Assembly: GCF_002807035.1 (NCBI RefSeq) | Contig: NZ_NIUC01000002.1 | Location: 677,477 to 741,476, forward strand | Source: Algoriphagus formosus | Lineage (GTDB): Bacteria; Bacteroidota; Bacteroidia; Cytophagales; Cyclobacteriaceae | DNA: 64,000 bases | Reading direction: 5' to 3' | In this document: piece after piece, positions 15,855-23,441 of the stretch | Layout of the letters: every line of letters starts with the position of its first letter | How positions within the stretch are numbered: the first letter of the stretch is position 1 | Position numbers and translations under genes: made by a program | The notes under the pieces: model-generated | Databases searched by the model: none | The model's input: the letters and a program-made list of their open reading frames with translations, nothing else | Told to the model about the DNA's origin: nothing

Positions 15855-17069
15855 ATGAAATTATCGCAAGCGATCCTACTCTTCGCCCTTTCAAGCTTAT
15901 TTTCCTGCAGTAGCGATTCAGAAATCAACAATTCGGAGAACTTCCCAAGCTTTGAGGTTAATGAGCGTATTATCCAGAGTCCAGAACAGGTATTGGGCGA
16001 AGTGGAGTTTATCCCTTTAAAAATCCCAGAGGGCACTCCGATTCAGTATTTTGGCTTTGACCCAAATATGGCTATCTCTGGAGATCGGATATTCTTGAAC
16101 ACCGATCCTTACATGAATCCATCCATTCATGAATTTGACTTACAAGGCAAGCATATTCAGTCGATCGCGAGAAAAGGCGGTGGGCCAAATGAATACGAGA
16201 GTATAGACAAATTAGGATTGACTGACGATGGACGCCTAGCGGTTATTTCCAGGGCATCACTTTTAGAGTTTGATGAAAAGTTAGACATCCAAAACAGAAT
16301 CAATCTCCGCCAAGTCGGTTCCTATTTTGTTATTGACTTTCATCCTTTTGTGGAAAAAAAGTGGCTTGTCTCTTTGAGAGGGACAGACCCTGAGGAGGAT
16401 GGCTTCTTCAAAAATTTTGCAGTCTTTGACCGTGACTCTTTGACTTATGAATTTTTACCCCTGAAATCCTATCCGGCTTCAGGAAGTGGTGAAGCGGGTT
16501 CAATCGTCCCCTATGAAGAAGGATTTTTGTTGAATTTCGGCGCTTCCGATACGATTTTTTACTATTCAAAAGGTACTATTAAACCACTTTTGAGTATGAA
16601 TTCGGGTGATAGAAGTATGCCTGAGGAAAGCCGGCTTCAACCGGAGGACAAAGCAGATGAAGAACTGGAGCGAATGATTGCCACACAGACTTATGATTTT
16701 TACTTCGGCAATGTGGAAGTAGCCGGAGAGACCATCAATACGCAAGTTTTTGGAATTACGCCAAAGCCATTAAGTCCTTCTGAATTGGAGGAAATGGAAG
16801 AAATACCTGCAGATTTTCCGGTTTATGAGGTTTTTATTCATCCAAAAAAGCAACAAATCAAAGCTTCGAAGATAGTCCCTGGCCTGGGAGGGATGCCCTT
16901 TTCAGATGGAGAGTACTTCTACCGACTGCTCTACACCGAAACTTGGAATCAACTGTTAGAATCTGGGCAATTGGGAGAAAATCATACGCAGGCGCTTCAG
17001 ATTGCCTCTGAGCAACTCATAGATCAAGAAGATCCTATTGTCATTCGATACAAGATCAAGTGGGACTAA
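15855..17069 (+). CDS. 6-bladed beta-propeller lipoprotein
   Basis: A 404-residue lipoprotein; the signal sequence ILLFALSSLFSC gives a lipidated Cys at about residue 18. The body has the features of the Bacteroidota 6-bladed beta-propeller family: an early strand EVEFIPLKIPEGTPIQ, and the blade motif EFDLQGKHIQSIARKGGGPNEY that is almost diagnostic. Function of the family is unknown; members are outer-membrane or periplasmic and often sit near surface-polymer or stress genes. No clear operon partner: a reverse-strand small gene lies downstream. Confidence 0.8.
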   Translation: MKLSQAILLFALSSLFSCSSDSEINNSENFPSFEVNERIIQSPEQVLGEVEFIPLKIPEGTPIQYFGFDPNMAISGDRIFLNTDPYMNPSIHEFDLQGKHIQSIARKGGGPNEYESIDKLGLTDDGRLAVISRASLLEFDEKLDIQNRINLRQVGSYFVIDFHPFVEKKWLVSLRGTDPEEDGFFKNFAVFDRDSLTYEFLPLKSYPASGSGEAGSIVPYEEGFLLNFGASDTIFYYSKGTIKPLLSMNSGDRSMPEESRLQPEDKADEELERMIATQTYDFYFGNVEVAGETINTQVFGITPKPLSPSELEEMEEIPADFPVYEVFIHPKKQQIKASKIVPGLGGMPFSDGEYFYRLLYTETWNQLLESGQLGENHTQALQIASEQLIDQEDPIVIRYKIKWD

Positions 17070-17186
17070 GCATTTTGAGTTGAAAAAATATGAATATATA
17101 TAATCTTGCCAGTACCCAATTTATTTTGCCGGAAGCTGGAAGAATGAAGATCGAACTAGCCAGAAGCTTAACCTCAAGGCTTATTT

Positions 17187-17205
17187 CACTCCGTATTCCG
17201 GAGTG
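17187..17205. repeat. Short perfect inverted repeat downstream of the beta-propeller gene
   Basis: CACTCCG (17187-17193) and CGGAGTG (17199-17205) flank a 5-nt loop. There is no clear T-tract on either side, so I do not call it a terminator with confidence; it could still end the lipoprotein transcript. The rest of 17070-17252 shows no coding signal I trust. Confidence 0.4.
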
Positions 17206-17252
17206 GTTTCATATCGGCAGAAAGGCGGATAATCATAGAAAAAGTCAACTGA

Positions 17253-17504
17253 TTATAAAACTCTCGACTCTGAAAACAGATCGTAGGCAGCTACCAGTAA
17301 TTGCCTTTCAGGTGAGGTCCCATATCGTGAATAGGAATGGATCTGTGATCGCTCCTCTACATATATGGGCAAATAGGTGTTTTCGATTTCATCCCAAATT
17401 ACTAGCAAATAGGCATACGGAATCGGCTTTTCCCGGCCGATTTCAAGCCATTGCTCGAAGAGGTCTTCAGAAAGTGATTGGGGATATTCGGGACTATCAA
17501 ACAT
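17253..17504 (-). CDS. Small hypothetical protein
   Basis: An 83-residue acidic soluble protein. I favour this frame over the overlapping + strand frame at 17090-17506 because its composition is that of a folded protein (alternating hydrophobic and acidic stretches such as YAYLLVIWDEIENTYLPIYV and a closing amphipathic helix LLVAAYDLFSESRV), whereas the other frame is rich in Arg, Ser and His like a shadow frame. No family or function is recognised. There is no signal peptide. Not obviously in an operon with the ATP-grasp gene, which lies 110 bp upstream on the same strand. Confidence 0.5.
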   Translation of the reverse strand: MFDSPEYPQSLSEDLFEQWLEIGREKPIPYAYLLVIWDEIENTYLPIYVEERSQIHSYSRYGTSPERQLLVAAYDLFSESRVL

Positions 17505-17613
17505 GAATTTTGTTCTAAAAGCTGATTAAGAATATTTTGTCAGGAAACTTTTACAAATCCTATAAGCTCCCTATCTGAGAGCTGTCATCTAGGTGAGTGA
17601 ATCAAATACAGCA

Positions 17614-18678
17614 TCACATCTTTTTCCAGAGATTTTCCCAGCCTAACCCTTTGAAACTAGGTCCTGTGGTAGGCTCAGTATAAATTATTCCAGGGTGCCC
17701 AGTATTCCATTCAATTAATTTGATTTCTCCGGAATCAGTTACCGACACATCCCAACCTATCAACTGTAAATGAGGAATTCGATTGTGAAGCTGTTCACAG
17801 CTTTTCACAATTTTGGAATAAAATGGGATAGATTTTCCCTTAAATTTAATTCCACTTTCTGGATGAGATTCTAAAGTTTCCCACTCTGCAGTAATTCCCT
17901 TAGAATAGAATTCACCGCTTTCCAAAAAAATAGGGACTCGAATAGAACTTTTTGAATCAATAATATCCATTCCTTTTTGACCAACCCGAAGGCCGGAAAG
18001 TATATTTTTAGCCTGTTTTCCTTGCTGTTTGAGAGTGGTAATCCGGATGGTGGCTACTGCATTTGGGCTTAATTCATTTAATATGGAGTGCTGAAAAATC
18101 GGGGCTTGAATAACTGAATCTCCGAAGGATCCAAAATCAAATTCGTCAAAATCATCCGGACTTAATTTGATTACTCCATTTCCTTGAAATGAAAAATCTC
18201 TTTTGATAAAAACAAAAGGATAATCCTCAAAGCAAGCTGATTTGACCTCATTGAGAGAAACAGGTTCCCCTGAAACTAGAACCCAACTTCCTTTAACAAA
18301 ATAGGCCAAATCTGGCATCAAATCAGTTTCTAAAATCCTTTTAGATAGCGTTTTGTAAACACTAAGATTCTCAAAATGCCCGTTCAGCCCAGGCGAAATG
18401 ACTCTCCCCATATAATTATCTGGAATCCAACCTTCTAGAAACTCCCCCCGAAAAGTGGTATATACTTGAAGCCAAGGTGAAAATGCCTTGGACCCAAGGA
18501 CATCTTGCGCATAGTCATTGCATGCTTTTAGCTGAGAGGGAGAAATACTTTTCCCTTGTTTCGCCAAATTGGCCAAAGCAGCTTCGGCTTTCTCATTAAT
18601 TTTCTTGTCGAAAAGAGCATTCCATCTCTTTTGCCTTGACTTTCTATATTCTCTCTTTACGAGCTGTATGAGTTTCAA
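17614..18678 (-). CDS. Sugar-transfer-associated ATP-grasp family protein
   Basis: A 354-residue cytoplasmic protein with the pattern of the sugar-transfer-associated ATP-grasp family: a basic N-terminal helix, then an ATP-grasp core with VFIKRDFSFQGNGVIKL (nucleotide lysine region), NAVATIRITTL, LRVGQKGMDIID and the metal-binding IGWDVSVTDSGEIKLIEWNTGHPG near the C-terminus. Relatives are frequently found in exopolysaccharide or lipopolysaccharide clusters and are thought to ligate amino acids or other carboxylates to sugars. Here no glycan cluster surrounds it, so it looks like an isolated or transferred gene. Its stretch is AT-richer than neighbouring housekeeping genes. Confidence 0.7.
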   Translation of the reverse strand: MKLIQLVKREYRKSRQKRWNALFDKKINEKAEAALANLAKQGKSISPSQLKACNDYAQDVLGSKAFSPWLQVYTTFRGEFLEGWIPDNYMGRVISPGLNGHFENLSVYKTLSKRILETDLMPDLAYFVKGSWVLVSGEPVSLNEVKSACFEDYPFVFIKRDFSFQGNGVIKLSPDDFDEFDFGSFGDSVIQAPIFQHSILNELSPNAVATIRITTLKQQGKQAKNILSGLRVGQKGMDIIDSKSSIRVPIFLESGEFYSKGITAEWETLESHPESGIKFKGKSIPFYSKIVKSCEQLHNRIPHLQLIGWDVSVTDSGEIKLIEWNTGHPGIIYTEPTTGPSFKGLGWENLWKKM

Positions 18679-18722
18679 AATGAAATGTCTTTAGGTTGGA
18701 TCTGAAGTTTTATTATTTTTCT

Positions 18723-18730
18723 CAAACATA
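18723..18730 (-). promoter_or_regulatory. -7 element TATGTTTG for the ATP-grasp gene
   Basis: Exact TAnnTTTG on the - strand, 44 bp upstream of the start at 18678. A -33 element was not identified. Confidence 0.4.
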
Positions 18731-18947
18731 GAGAAAATCTAATTTATCACATCTCTAAATCTTTTGATTGGACTTATTCCCATTGATTGGTTCTTTTGCA
18801 GAAAACAGCATTATCCAGAGAACAACTGTCATTACAAACCTTATTTCATTTATCAACACTCATTTTTAGGTTGGCTTGATTGTATGACATTTAATGACCA
18901 ATTCCAGGGAATATTTTTATTTAAAACCCAGATTATTAATTTTCAGC

Positions 18948-19439
18948 ATGCAAGAAAACCAACGAGTATTTCACTTTCTCTGCCTCCTACTTTTTATAGG
19001 TTTATTCATTTCAAATGAGTTAAACGCCCAACAAAAAACCGGACTACTCCGGGTGAGCAAGGTAGTTGACGGAGATACCTTTTGGCTGATCAATGCCCAG
19101 GGAGAGGAGGAAAAAATCCGGCTTATCGGAGTGGATAGTCCTGAGGCTAGGAATGCAGGCCGGGTGAAAAAAGAGTATTTCGGTGCCGAAAGTTCTGCCT
19201 TTGCCAAGCGCATGCTAGATGGAAAAAGGGTCCGACTCGAATATGACGCACAACGCAAAGATCGCTATCAGCGAACTTTAGCCTATGTCTATCTGGAGGA
19301 TGGCACTTTCTTCAATGCGCTTCTCGTTCGTGAAGGCTATGCGACAGTGGCCACCTTCCCCCCCAATGTGAAATATGAGAAGCTCTTTATCCGCCTACAA
19401 CGGGAAGCTCGCTCGAAAAAGAAAGGTCTTTGGAAGTGA
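18948..19439 (+). CDS. Secreted thermonuclease (SNase-like) family protein
   Basis: A 163-residue protein starting at 18948 (MQENQRVFHFL), which places a signal peptide ending LNAQQ near residue 28. The staphylococcal-nuclease fold is clear: VSKVVDGDTFWL, IRLIGVDSPEARN (catalytic Arg and metal Asp), then VRLEYDAQRKDRYQRTLAYVYLEDG with the second Asp/Arg and a final helix RLQREARSKKKGLWK. It hydrolyses DNA or RNA in the presence of Ca2+, probably in the periplasm or outside the cell, for nutrient use or defence against foreign DNA. No partner gene. Confidence 0.88.
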   Translation: MQENQRVFHFLCLLLFIGLFISNELNAQQKTGLLRVSKVVDGDTFWLINAQGEEEKIRLIGVDSPEARNAGRVKKEYFGAESSAFAKRMLDGKRVRLEYDAQRKDRYQRTLAYVYLEDGTFFNALLVREGYATVATFPPNVKYEKLFIRLQREARSKKKGLWK

Positions 19440-19495
19440 AAAAAGCTGATGGATTTTGATATTATTGTTTTTCCCAATTGGTAAAAAGACTTATC

Positions 19496-19597
19496 ATGAG
19501 AAAGCCTGAAACACTTTTGAAGATAAATTTAGATGAAGGAAATTGTGACCATATTTTAGAATTTGTTCGAAGCCAAACTGATCATTTATTCGTTTAA
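19496..19597 (+). other. Possible 33-codon ORF, perhaps a gene remnant
   Basis: An ATG-started frame of 33 residues (MRKPETLLKINLDEGNCDHI and on) lies between the thermonuclease gene and the PIN pair. It reads like the start of a longer protein that stops early. Too short to be sure; it may be a degraded gene or chance. Confidence 0.2.
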
Positions 19598-19613
19598 TGA
19601 TTAGGGGATTTAG

Positions 19614-19621
19614 TAAATTTG
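19614..19621 (+). promoter_or_regulatory. -7 element TAAATTTG
   Basis: Exact TAnnTTTG, 13 bp upstream of the ATG at 19635, so the transcript of the toxin-like pair would have a very short leader or be nearly leaderless. No -33 match. Confidence 0.5.
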
Positions 19622-19634
19622 AAAAAAATCAGAT

Positions 19635-19913
19635 ATGGAACTTTCATTAAAAGAAGTCTTTAACGCCGCAAAAAAACAATTTGCAGAGCTTATCAATATT
19701 CAGGAATCTGATTTCCGTTTAGAGCAACTTGAATATAAAAAAGATGAAAAGACATGGGATGTAGTCGTTTCTTACCTTCAAGAAAATAAAAATCGAGGAG
19801 CTTCTACAGGTTCGATTCTCAGCTTTTTGCCCTATGAAAGAATCTACAAAAGATTAAAAATTGATGAAAACAAAGAAGTTGTAGGGATTTTCATGTTTTC
19901 TGAAGCAAAATGA
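19635..19913 (+). CDS. Small partner protein of the PIN-domain gene (antitoxin candidate)
   Basis: A 92-residue soluble protein. It has an N-terminal amphipathic helix (LKEVFNAAKKQFAELI) and a beta-rich middle with WDVVVSYLQ and YERIYKRLKID, ending in a hydrophobic strand. It does not look like a classical AbrB or ribbon-helix-helix VapB antitoxin. Its stop codon overlaps the start of the PIN gene (ATGA, 19910-19913), the usual tight coupling of antitoxin and toxin. The antitoxin role is inferred from this arrangement only. Confidence 0.6.
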   Translation: MELSLKEVFNAAKKQFAELINIQESDFRLEQLEYKKDEKTWDVVVSYLQENKNRGASTGSILSFLPYERIYKRLKIDENKEVVGIFMFSEAK

Positions 19914-20365
19914 TTTTTGTGGATACCAATGCGCTAATTCTTTTGATCGTAGGGTTTATCGATAAAGCTCTAATTTCTTCACATAAGCGCACTTCTATCT
20001 ATGAACCAATTGACTTTGAAAATTTGACATTTTTAATCGGAGACTTGGAGAAAGTGGTTACTACTCCCAATGTATTGACAGAAGTAGATAACCTCTTGAA
20101 TAATTTCCAAAAAGGGCATCGATGGGCCTACTATCAAGTGATCCGAGAAATAATTACTAAATCTTCTGAAAAATTTCTTGAAGCAAGAAAGGTGATTGAT
20201 TTTGATGCTTTTTTGCAACTCGGGTTGACAGACACCGGAATATTAGAAATCTGCAAAAATTGTGATTTGTTGATCACGGGGGATTCCAAACTTGCTGATT
20301 ACGCAAATGCCTATGGGATAAAAGTGGTGGATTTGGTAAAAATCAGAAATAACAGGTTGAATTGA
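19910..20365 (+). CDS. PIN-domain ribonuclease-like protein (toxin candidate)
   Basis: A 151-residue PIN-domain protein. The acidic residues expected to bind Mg2+/Mn2+ are present: Asp5 in FVDTNAL, Glu58 in LTEVDNLL, Asp108 in LTDTGIL and Asp125/Asp130 in ITGDSKLAD. VapC toxins of this fold cleave tRNA or rRNA; this one is somewhat longer than typical VapC (about 130) and has an insertion after strand 1 (ISSHKRTSIYEPIDFENLTF). It overlaps the upstream 92-residue gene by 4 bp. Its target and toxicity are not known. Confidence 0.7.
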   Translation: MIFVDTNALILLIVGFIDKALISSHKRTSIYEPIDFENLTFLIGDLEKVVTTPNVLTEVDNLLNNFQKGHRWAYYQVIREIITKSSEKFLEARKVIDFDAFLQLGLTDTGILEICKNCDLLITGDSKLADYANAYGIKVVDLVKIRNNRLN

Positions 20366-20372
20366 TTCAACC

Positions 20373-20613
20373 TTATTGAGGTAAGCTCTTTACTTTTTCA
20401 ATTTTTGAAATCATTTCATCCCAGGTTCCAAATTTCATTTTTCCAGCGTCAAACAAGTCCAATCTTCTTTTTAATTCGGCCTGCTGTCCTGAAGTTAATT
20501 CATAGTTAGACTCATTGAATTCACTGACTACCGAAAACAAAAATTTCCAATAATTTGGGATCAGCAGAATCGACTGCTTGATGAAGCTTTTCTTTAAGAA
20601 CCGAATTTTCCAT
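20373..20613 (-). pseudogene. Addiction-module antitoxin-like gene broken by a +1 frameshift
   Basis: From the ATG at 20613 the frame reads MENSVLKEKLHQAVDSADPK and stops at 20521. A second frame continues with VVSEFNESNYELTSGQQAEL and ends at 20373 in WDEMISKIEKVKSLPQ. Removing one T from the T5 run at 20539-20543 (- strand) joins them into a 79-residue protein of the size and shape of Bacteroidota addiction-module antitoxins (helical N-terminus, LT..Q..EL..RL linker, W-E-x(n)-I tail). No RelE/ParE toxin follows; the next gene is the convergent PIN gene. It may be a decayed remnant, a sequencing error in a homopolymer, or, less likely, a programmed shift. Confidence 0.65.
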
Positions 20614-20669
20614 GCCTTCAAAGTTTATTGAATTTAATTCATAATACGGGTTTCTCCAATGAATGAATA

Positions 20670-20697
20670 AAAACCACCCCATTTCTGAGGTGGTTTT
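20670..20697 (-). terminator. Intrinsic terminator of the ilv-leu operon
   Basis: On the - strand the stem AAAACCACC/GGTGGTTTT encloses a 10-nt loop and runs into TTTTTATT. It lies about 55 bp after the leuB stop, and nothing else on this strand needs it. Confidence 0.85.
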
Positions 20698-20752
20698 CGA
20701 TGAAATTTGAGATTGCAAATCTCGAATAGCTACCGTTTTGTAGGGATCTGAA

Positions 20753-21820
20753 TTATCCCAAAATCTTTGCTGCCAGCCAGTCTCCCACTTGGGAGGTTTT
20801 GTAGGCAGTCCCGCCGTCAGCAATATCCTCGGTCACATAGCCCTCAGCCAAGGAAAGATTCACCACATCAGATATGGCATCTGCCTCAGCTTTCATGTCA
20901 AATGCATACTCAAACATCATCGCAGCGGACAAGACGGTAGCCAATGGGTTGGCGATGTCTTTTCCGGCAGCCTGAGGATAGGAACCGTGAATCGGTTCAA
21001 ACAATTTCACCTCAGATCCCAAAGAAGCCGATGGCATCAAACCCATAGAGCCGGAAATCACCGAAGCCTCATCGGTCAGAATATCTCCAAAAAGATTTTC
21101 CGTAATCAAGACATCATAGGCTTTGGGCCACTGAATCAGCCGCATGGCTACAGCATCCACAAACTCATATTCCACCTTCACATCCGGGTATTCGGAAGCC
21201 AGCTCCTGCACCGTTTCCCTCCACAATCTGGAAGTGGCCATGACATTGGCTTTGTCCACACAGGTCAGGAGTTTCCTTCGCTTTTGCGCAGCTTCAAAAC
21301 CCATTCTGGCTAAGCGTACAATCTCTTCTTTGCTATATACATTGGTATCGAAAGCCTTGGTGCCCTGCTCATTGCGACCTCTTGGCTCACCGAAATATAC
21401 CCCACCGGTCAATTCTCTGAAGAAAACAAAATCCACTCCGTCCACCCGCTCCAGTTTCAGCGGTGACTTATGCACCAAAGAAGGAAAAGTAAAGGTCGGA
21501 CGGACATTAGCAAAAAGTCCCAACTTCTGACGCATTCTCAGCAGTCCCTGTTCAGGTCTTACTTTCGCTTTCGGATCATTGTCATACTTCGGATCGCCAA
21601 TGGCCCCAAAAAGGACAGCATCTGATGCTGCACAAATCTCATGCGTAGCATCTGGATATGGGTCACCCGTCGCATCGATAGCGCAAGCGCCTACCAGACC
21701 TTCCTTGAAGGTGATTTGATGTCCGAATTTTTGGCCAACAGCCTTGACTACTTTGACAGCCTGAGCAATCACCTCAGGTCCGATGCCGTCACCCGGCAAC
21801 AGCGCGATATTCATTTCCAT
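20753..21820 (-). CDS. leuB: 3-isopropylmalate dehydrogenase
   Basis: A 355-residue cytoplasmic dehydrogenase that oxidises and decarboxylates 3-isopropylmalate with NAD+ in leucine synthesis. Family features: N-terminal ALLPGDGIGPEVIAQAVKV, the substrate-binding arginines in EQGLLRMRQKLGLFANVRP, VFFRELTGGVYFGEPRGR, and the Asp cluster in ENLFGDILTDEASVISGS, then EPIHGSYPQAAGKDIANP. Last gene of the operon; its start overlaps the end of leuA2 by about 30 bp. A second ATG two codons in would also fit. Confidence 0.95.
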   Translation of the reverse strand: MEMNIALLPGDGIGPEVIAQAVKVVKAVGQKFGHQITFKEGLVGACAIDATGDPYPDATHEICAASDAVLFGAIGDPKYDNDPKAKVRPEQGLLRMRQKLGLFANVRPTFTFPSLVHKSPLKLERVDGVDFVFFRELTGGVYFGEPRGRNEQGTKAFDTNVYSKEEIVRLARMGFEAAQKRRKLLTCVDKANVMATSRLWRETVQELASEYPDVKVEYEFVDAVAMRLIQWPKAYDVLITENLFGDILTDEASVISGSMGLMPSASLGSEVKLFEPIHGSYPQAAGKDIANPLATVLSAAMMFEYAFDMKAEADAISDVVNLSLAEGYVTEDIADGGTAYKTSQVGDWLAAKILG

Positions 21821-23435
21821 AATAAGTGGATTCTTCTTTATTGGGTTGGTAATTCATGTTTTCAATGATGTTGAGCATTTTTTCAGTAGCCATCATCGCC
21901 GCTACTGTTTGGTCGGGGTCAAGCCCCTTGGTCTTAAATATCTTTCCATAATCCCAGGTAACTACAGTCTCCACAAAAGCGTCGGTCTTACCTCCCGGAG
22001 GAATAGAAACATGGTAGTCGACCAGTCTTGGAAGTTCACGGCCTAGGGATTTGTAGATTTTTTTGAGTGCCTTCATGAATGAGTCATACTGTCCGTCTCC
22101 TGTAGCACTTTCATCGTAAAACTTCCCGTGGATATTCATCCGAAGTTGTACCGTGGGCTTTAACCCCTTCGAATGCGTCATGTGATAGCCCTCGATACTG
22201 ATGTGCTTGGATATGGAGTTGTTTTGCAGGACATCCGAAATGATGTAAGGCAAATCCTCCGTGGTCACACGCTCCTTTTTGTCGCCGAGTTCAATTATTC
22301 GCTGGGTTACTTTGGTGAGTTCATCTTTCTCTAAAGAAATACCCAGCTCCTCCAAATTCTTCAGAATATTGGCCTTTCCGGAGGTTTTACCCAAGGCATA
22401 TTTCCGTTGCCTGCCAAATCGCTCTGGCATCAGATCGTTAAAATAGAGGTTCTTTTTATTATCTCCGTCTGCGTGGATTCCCGCGGTTTGGGTGAAGACA
22501 TTTTCACCTACGACTGGCTTATTTGCAGGAATATGCTGCCCTGAAAACTGCTCCACCAGCTTGGATACACGGAAAATCTTATTTTCTCGCACTCCAATTT
22601 CAAAATGGGTAAAATCCTTCACCACAGCCACAATGGACTCCAAAGGAGCATTTCCTGCGCGTTCACCCAAGCCATTCACAGTAGTATGAATTCCGGCTGC
22701 ACCATGAAGAATAGCCTCCATGACGTTAGCCACAGAAAGATCGTAATCGTTGTGCGCATGAAAGTCAAAATGGGCATTAGGAAAGCGGGAAACGATGAGC
22801 TGGAAATAGTCTTTGACCTCTTCCGGAGAAAGCAATCCTAAGGTATCAGGAAGCATGATTCGCTTCACTGGCTGATGATCAAGAAAATCGATTAGGTTTA
22901 AGGTGTATTCCTGAGAATTCCGCATTCCATTTGACCAGTCCTCGAGGTACACATTAACTTCAATCCCCTTTTTCTGGGCATAGTTAATACACTCTTCAAT
23001 TTCTGAAAAATGCTGCTCGGGAGTCTTCTTCAGCTGATGCACCAGATGATTGAGCGATCCTTTCGTAAGTAAATTCAGCACTTTGGCGCCAGCATCCTCG
23101 ATCCAATCAACTGAAACAGGTGTATCTACAAAGCCCAAAACTTCCACCTGATGGAGATGTCCTTTTTGACCAGCCCATTGAGTGATTTTTTGAACTCCCT
23201 CCAATTCTCCTTCTGAAACTCTCGCAGAGGCCACTTCAATCCGGTCTACCTTCAGTTCCTCCAGCAATAGCTTGGCAATTTGAAGCTTCTCTGAAGGCAA
23301 AAAGGATACACCTGAGGTCTGCTCTCCATCCCTCAGTGTCGTATCCATGATTTCGACACGTCGTTGGTTCAAACCCTCCAAGGGTTTGAACCCCTTGGAG
23401 GGTTGATTTTTGACTTGATTCCTACTTCCCTCCAT
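21789..23435 (-). CDS. LeuA-family acyltransferase with regulatory domain (second 2-isopropylmalate/citramalate synthase-like)
   Basis: A 548-residue enzyme: HMGL-like TIM barrel (about 25-300, starting [17 protein letters not shown], with the metal motif HFDFHAHNDYD) plus the LeuA-type allosteric domain (about 400-530). It condenses acetyl-CoA with a 2-keto acid. Since a canonical leuA is in the same operon, it may instead use pyruvate (citramalate route to isoleucine); no ilvA is present here, but this is inference. The N-terminal residues 11-23 (QPSKGFKPLEGLN) are encoded by a 33-bp palindrome at 23372-23404. The start must be upstream of it because the conserved first strand follows immediately. 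Confidence 0.8.
   Translation of the reverse strand: MEGSRNQVKNQPSKGFKPLEGLNQRRVEIMDTTLRDGEQTSGVSFLPSEKLQIAKLLLEELKVDRIEVASARVSEGELEGVQKITQWAGQKGHLHQVEVLGFVDTPVSVDWIEDAGAKVLNLLTKGSLNHLVHQLKKTPEQHFSEIEECINYAQKKGIEVNVYLEDWSNGMRNSQEYTLNLIDFLDHQPVKRIMLPDTLGLLSPEEVKDYFQLIVSRFPNAHFDFHAHNDYDLSVANVMEAILHGAAGIHTTVNGLGERAGNAPLESIVAVVKDFTHFEIGVRENKIFRVSKLVEQFSGQHIPANKPVVGENVFTQTAGIHADGDNKKNLYFNDLMPERFGRQRKYALGKTSGKANILKNLEELGISLEKDELTKVTQRIIELGDKKERVTTEDLPYIISDVLQNNSISKHISIEGYHMTHSKGLKPTVQLRMNIHGKFYDESATGDGQYDSFMKALKKIYKSLGRELPRLVDYHVSIPPGGKTDAFVETVVTWDYGKIFKTKGLDPDQTVAAMMATEKMLNIIENMNYQPNKEESTYYGNEYRAVAG
23372..23404. repeat. Palindromic element inside the leuA2 coding region
   Basis: Perfect 13-bp arms AACCCTCCAAGGG (23372-23384) and CCCTTGGAGGGTT (23392-23404) flank TTTGAAC. 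A second, overlapping 10-bp inverted repeat GTTCAAACCC (23367-23376)/GGGTTTGAAC (23382-23391) is also present. The element keeps the frame and is translated in leuA2. Confidence 0.8.
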
Positions 23436-23441
23436 TTGCTT

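Noticed and set aside
17090..17506. 138-residue ORF on the + strand
   Set aside because: Arg/His/Ser-rich shadow of the more protein-like 83-residue frame on the other strand; no family features.
23365..23405. tRNA T-arm-like GGTTCAAACCC
   Set aside because: It is part of the palindromic element in leuA2; no acceptor or anticodon arm can be folded around it.
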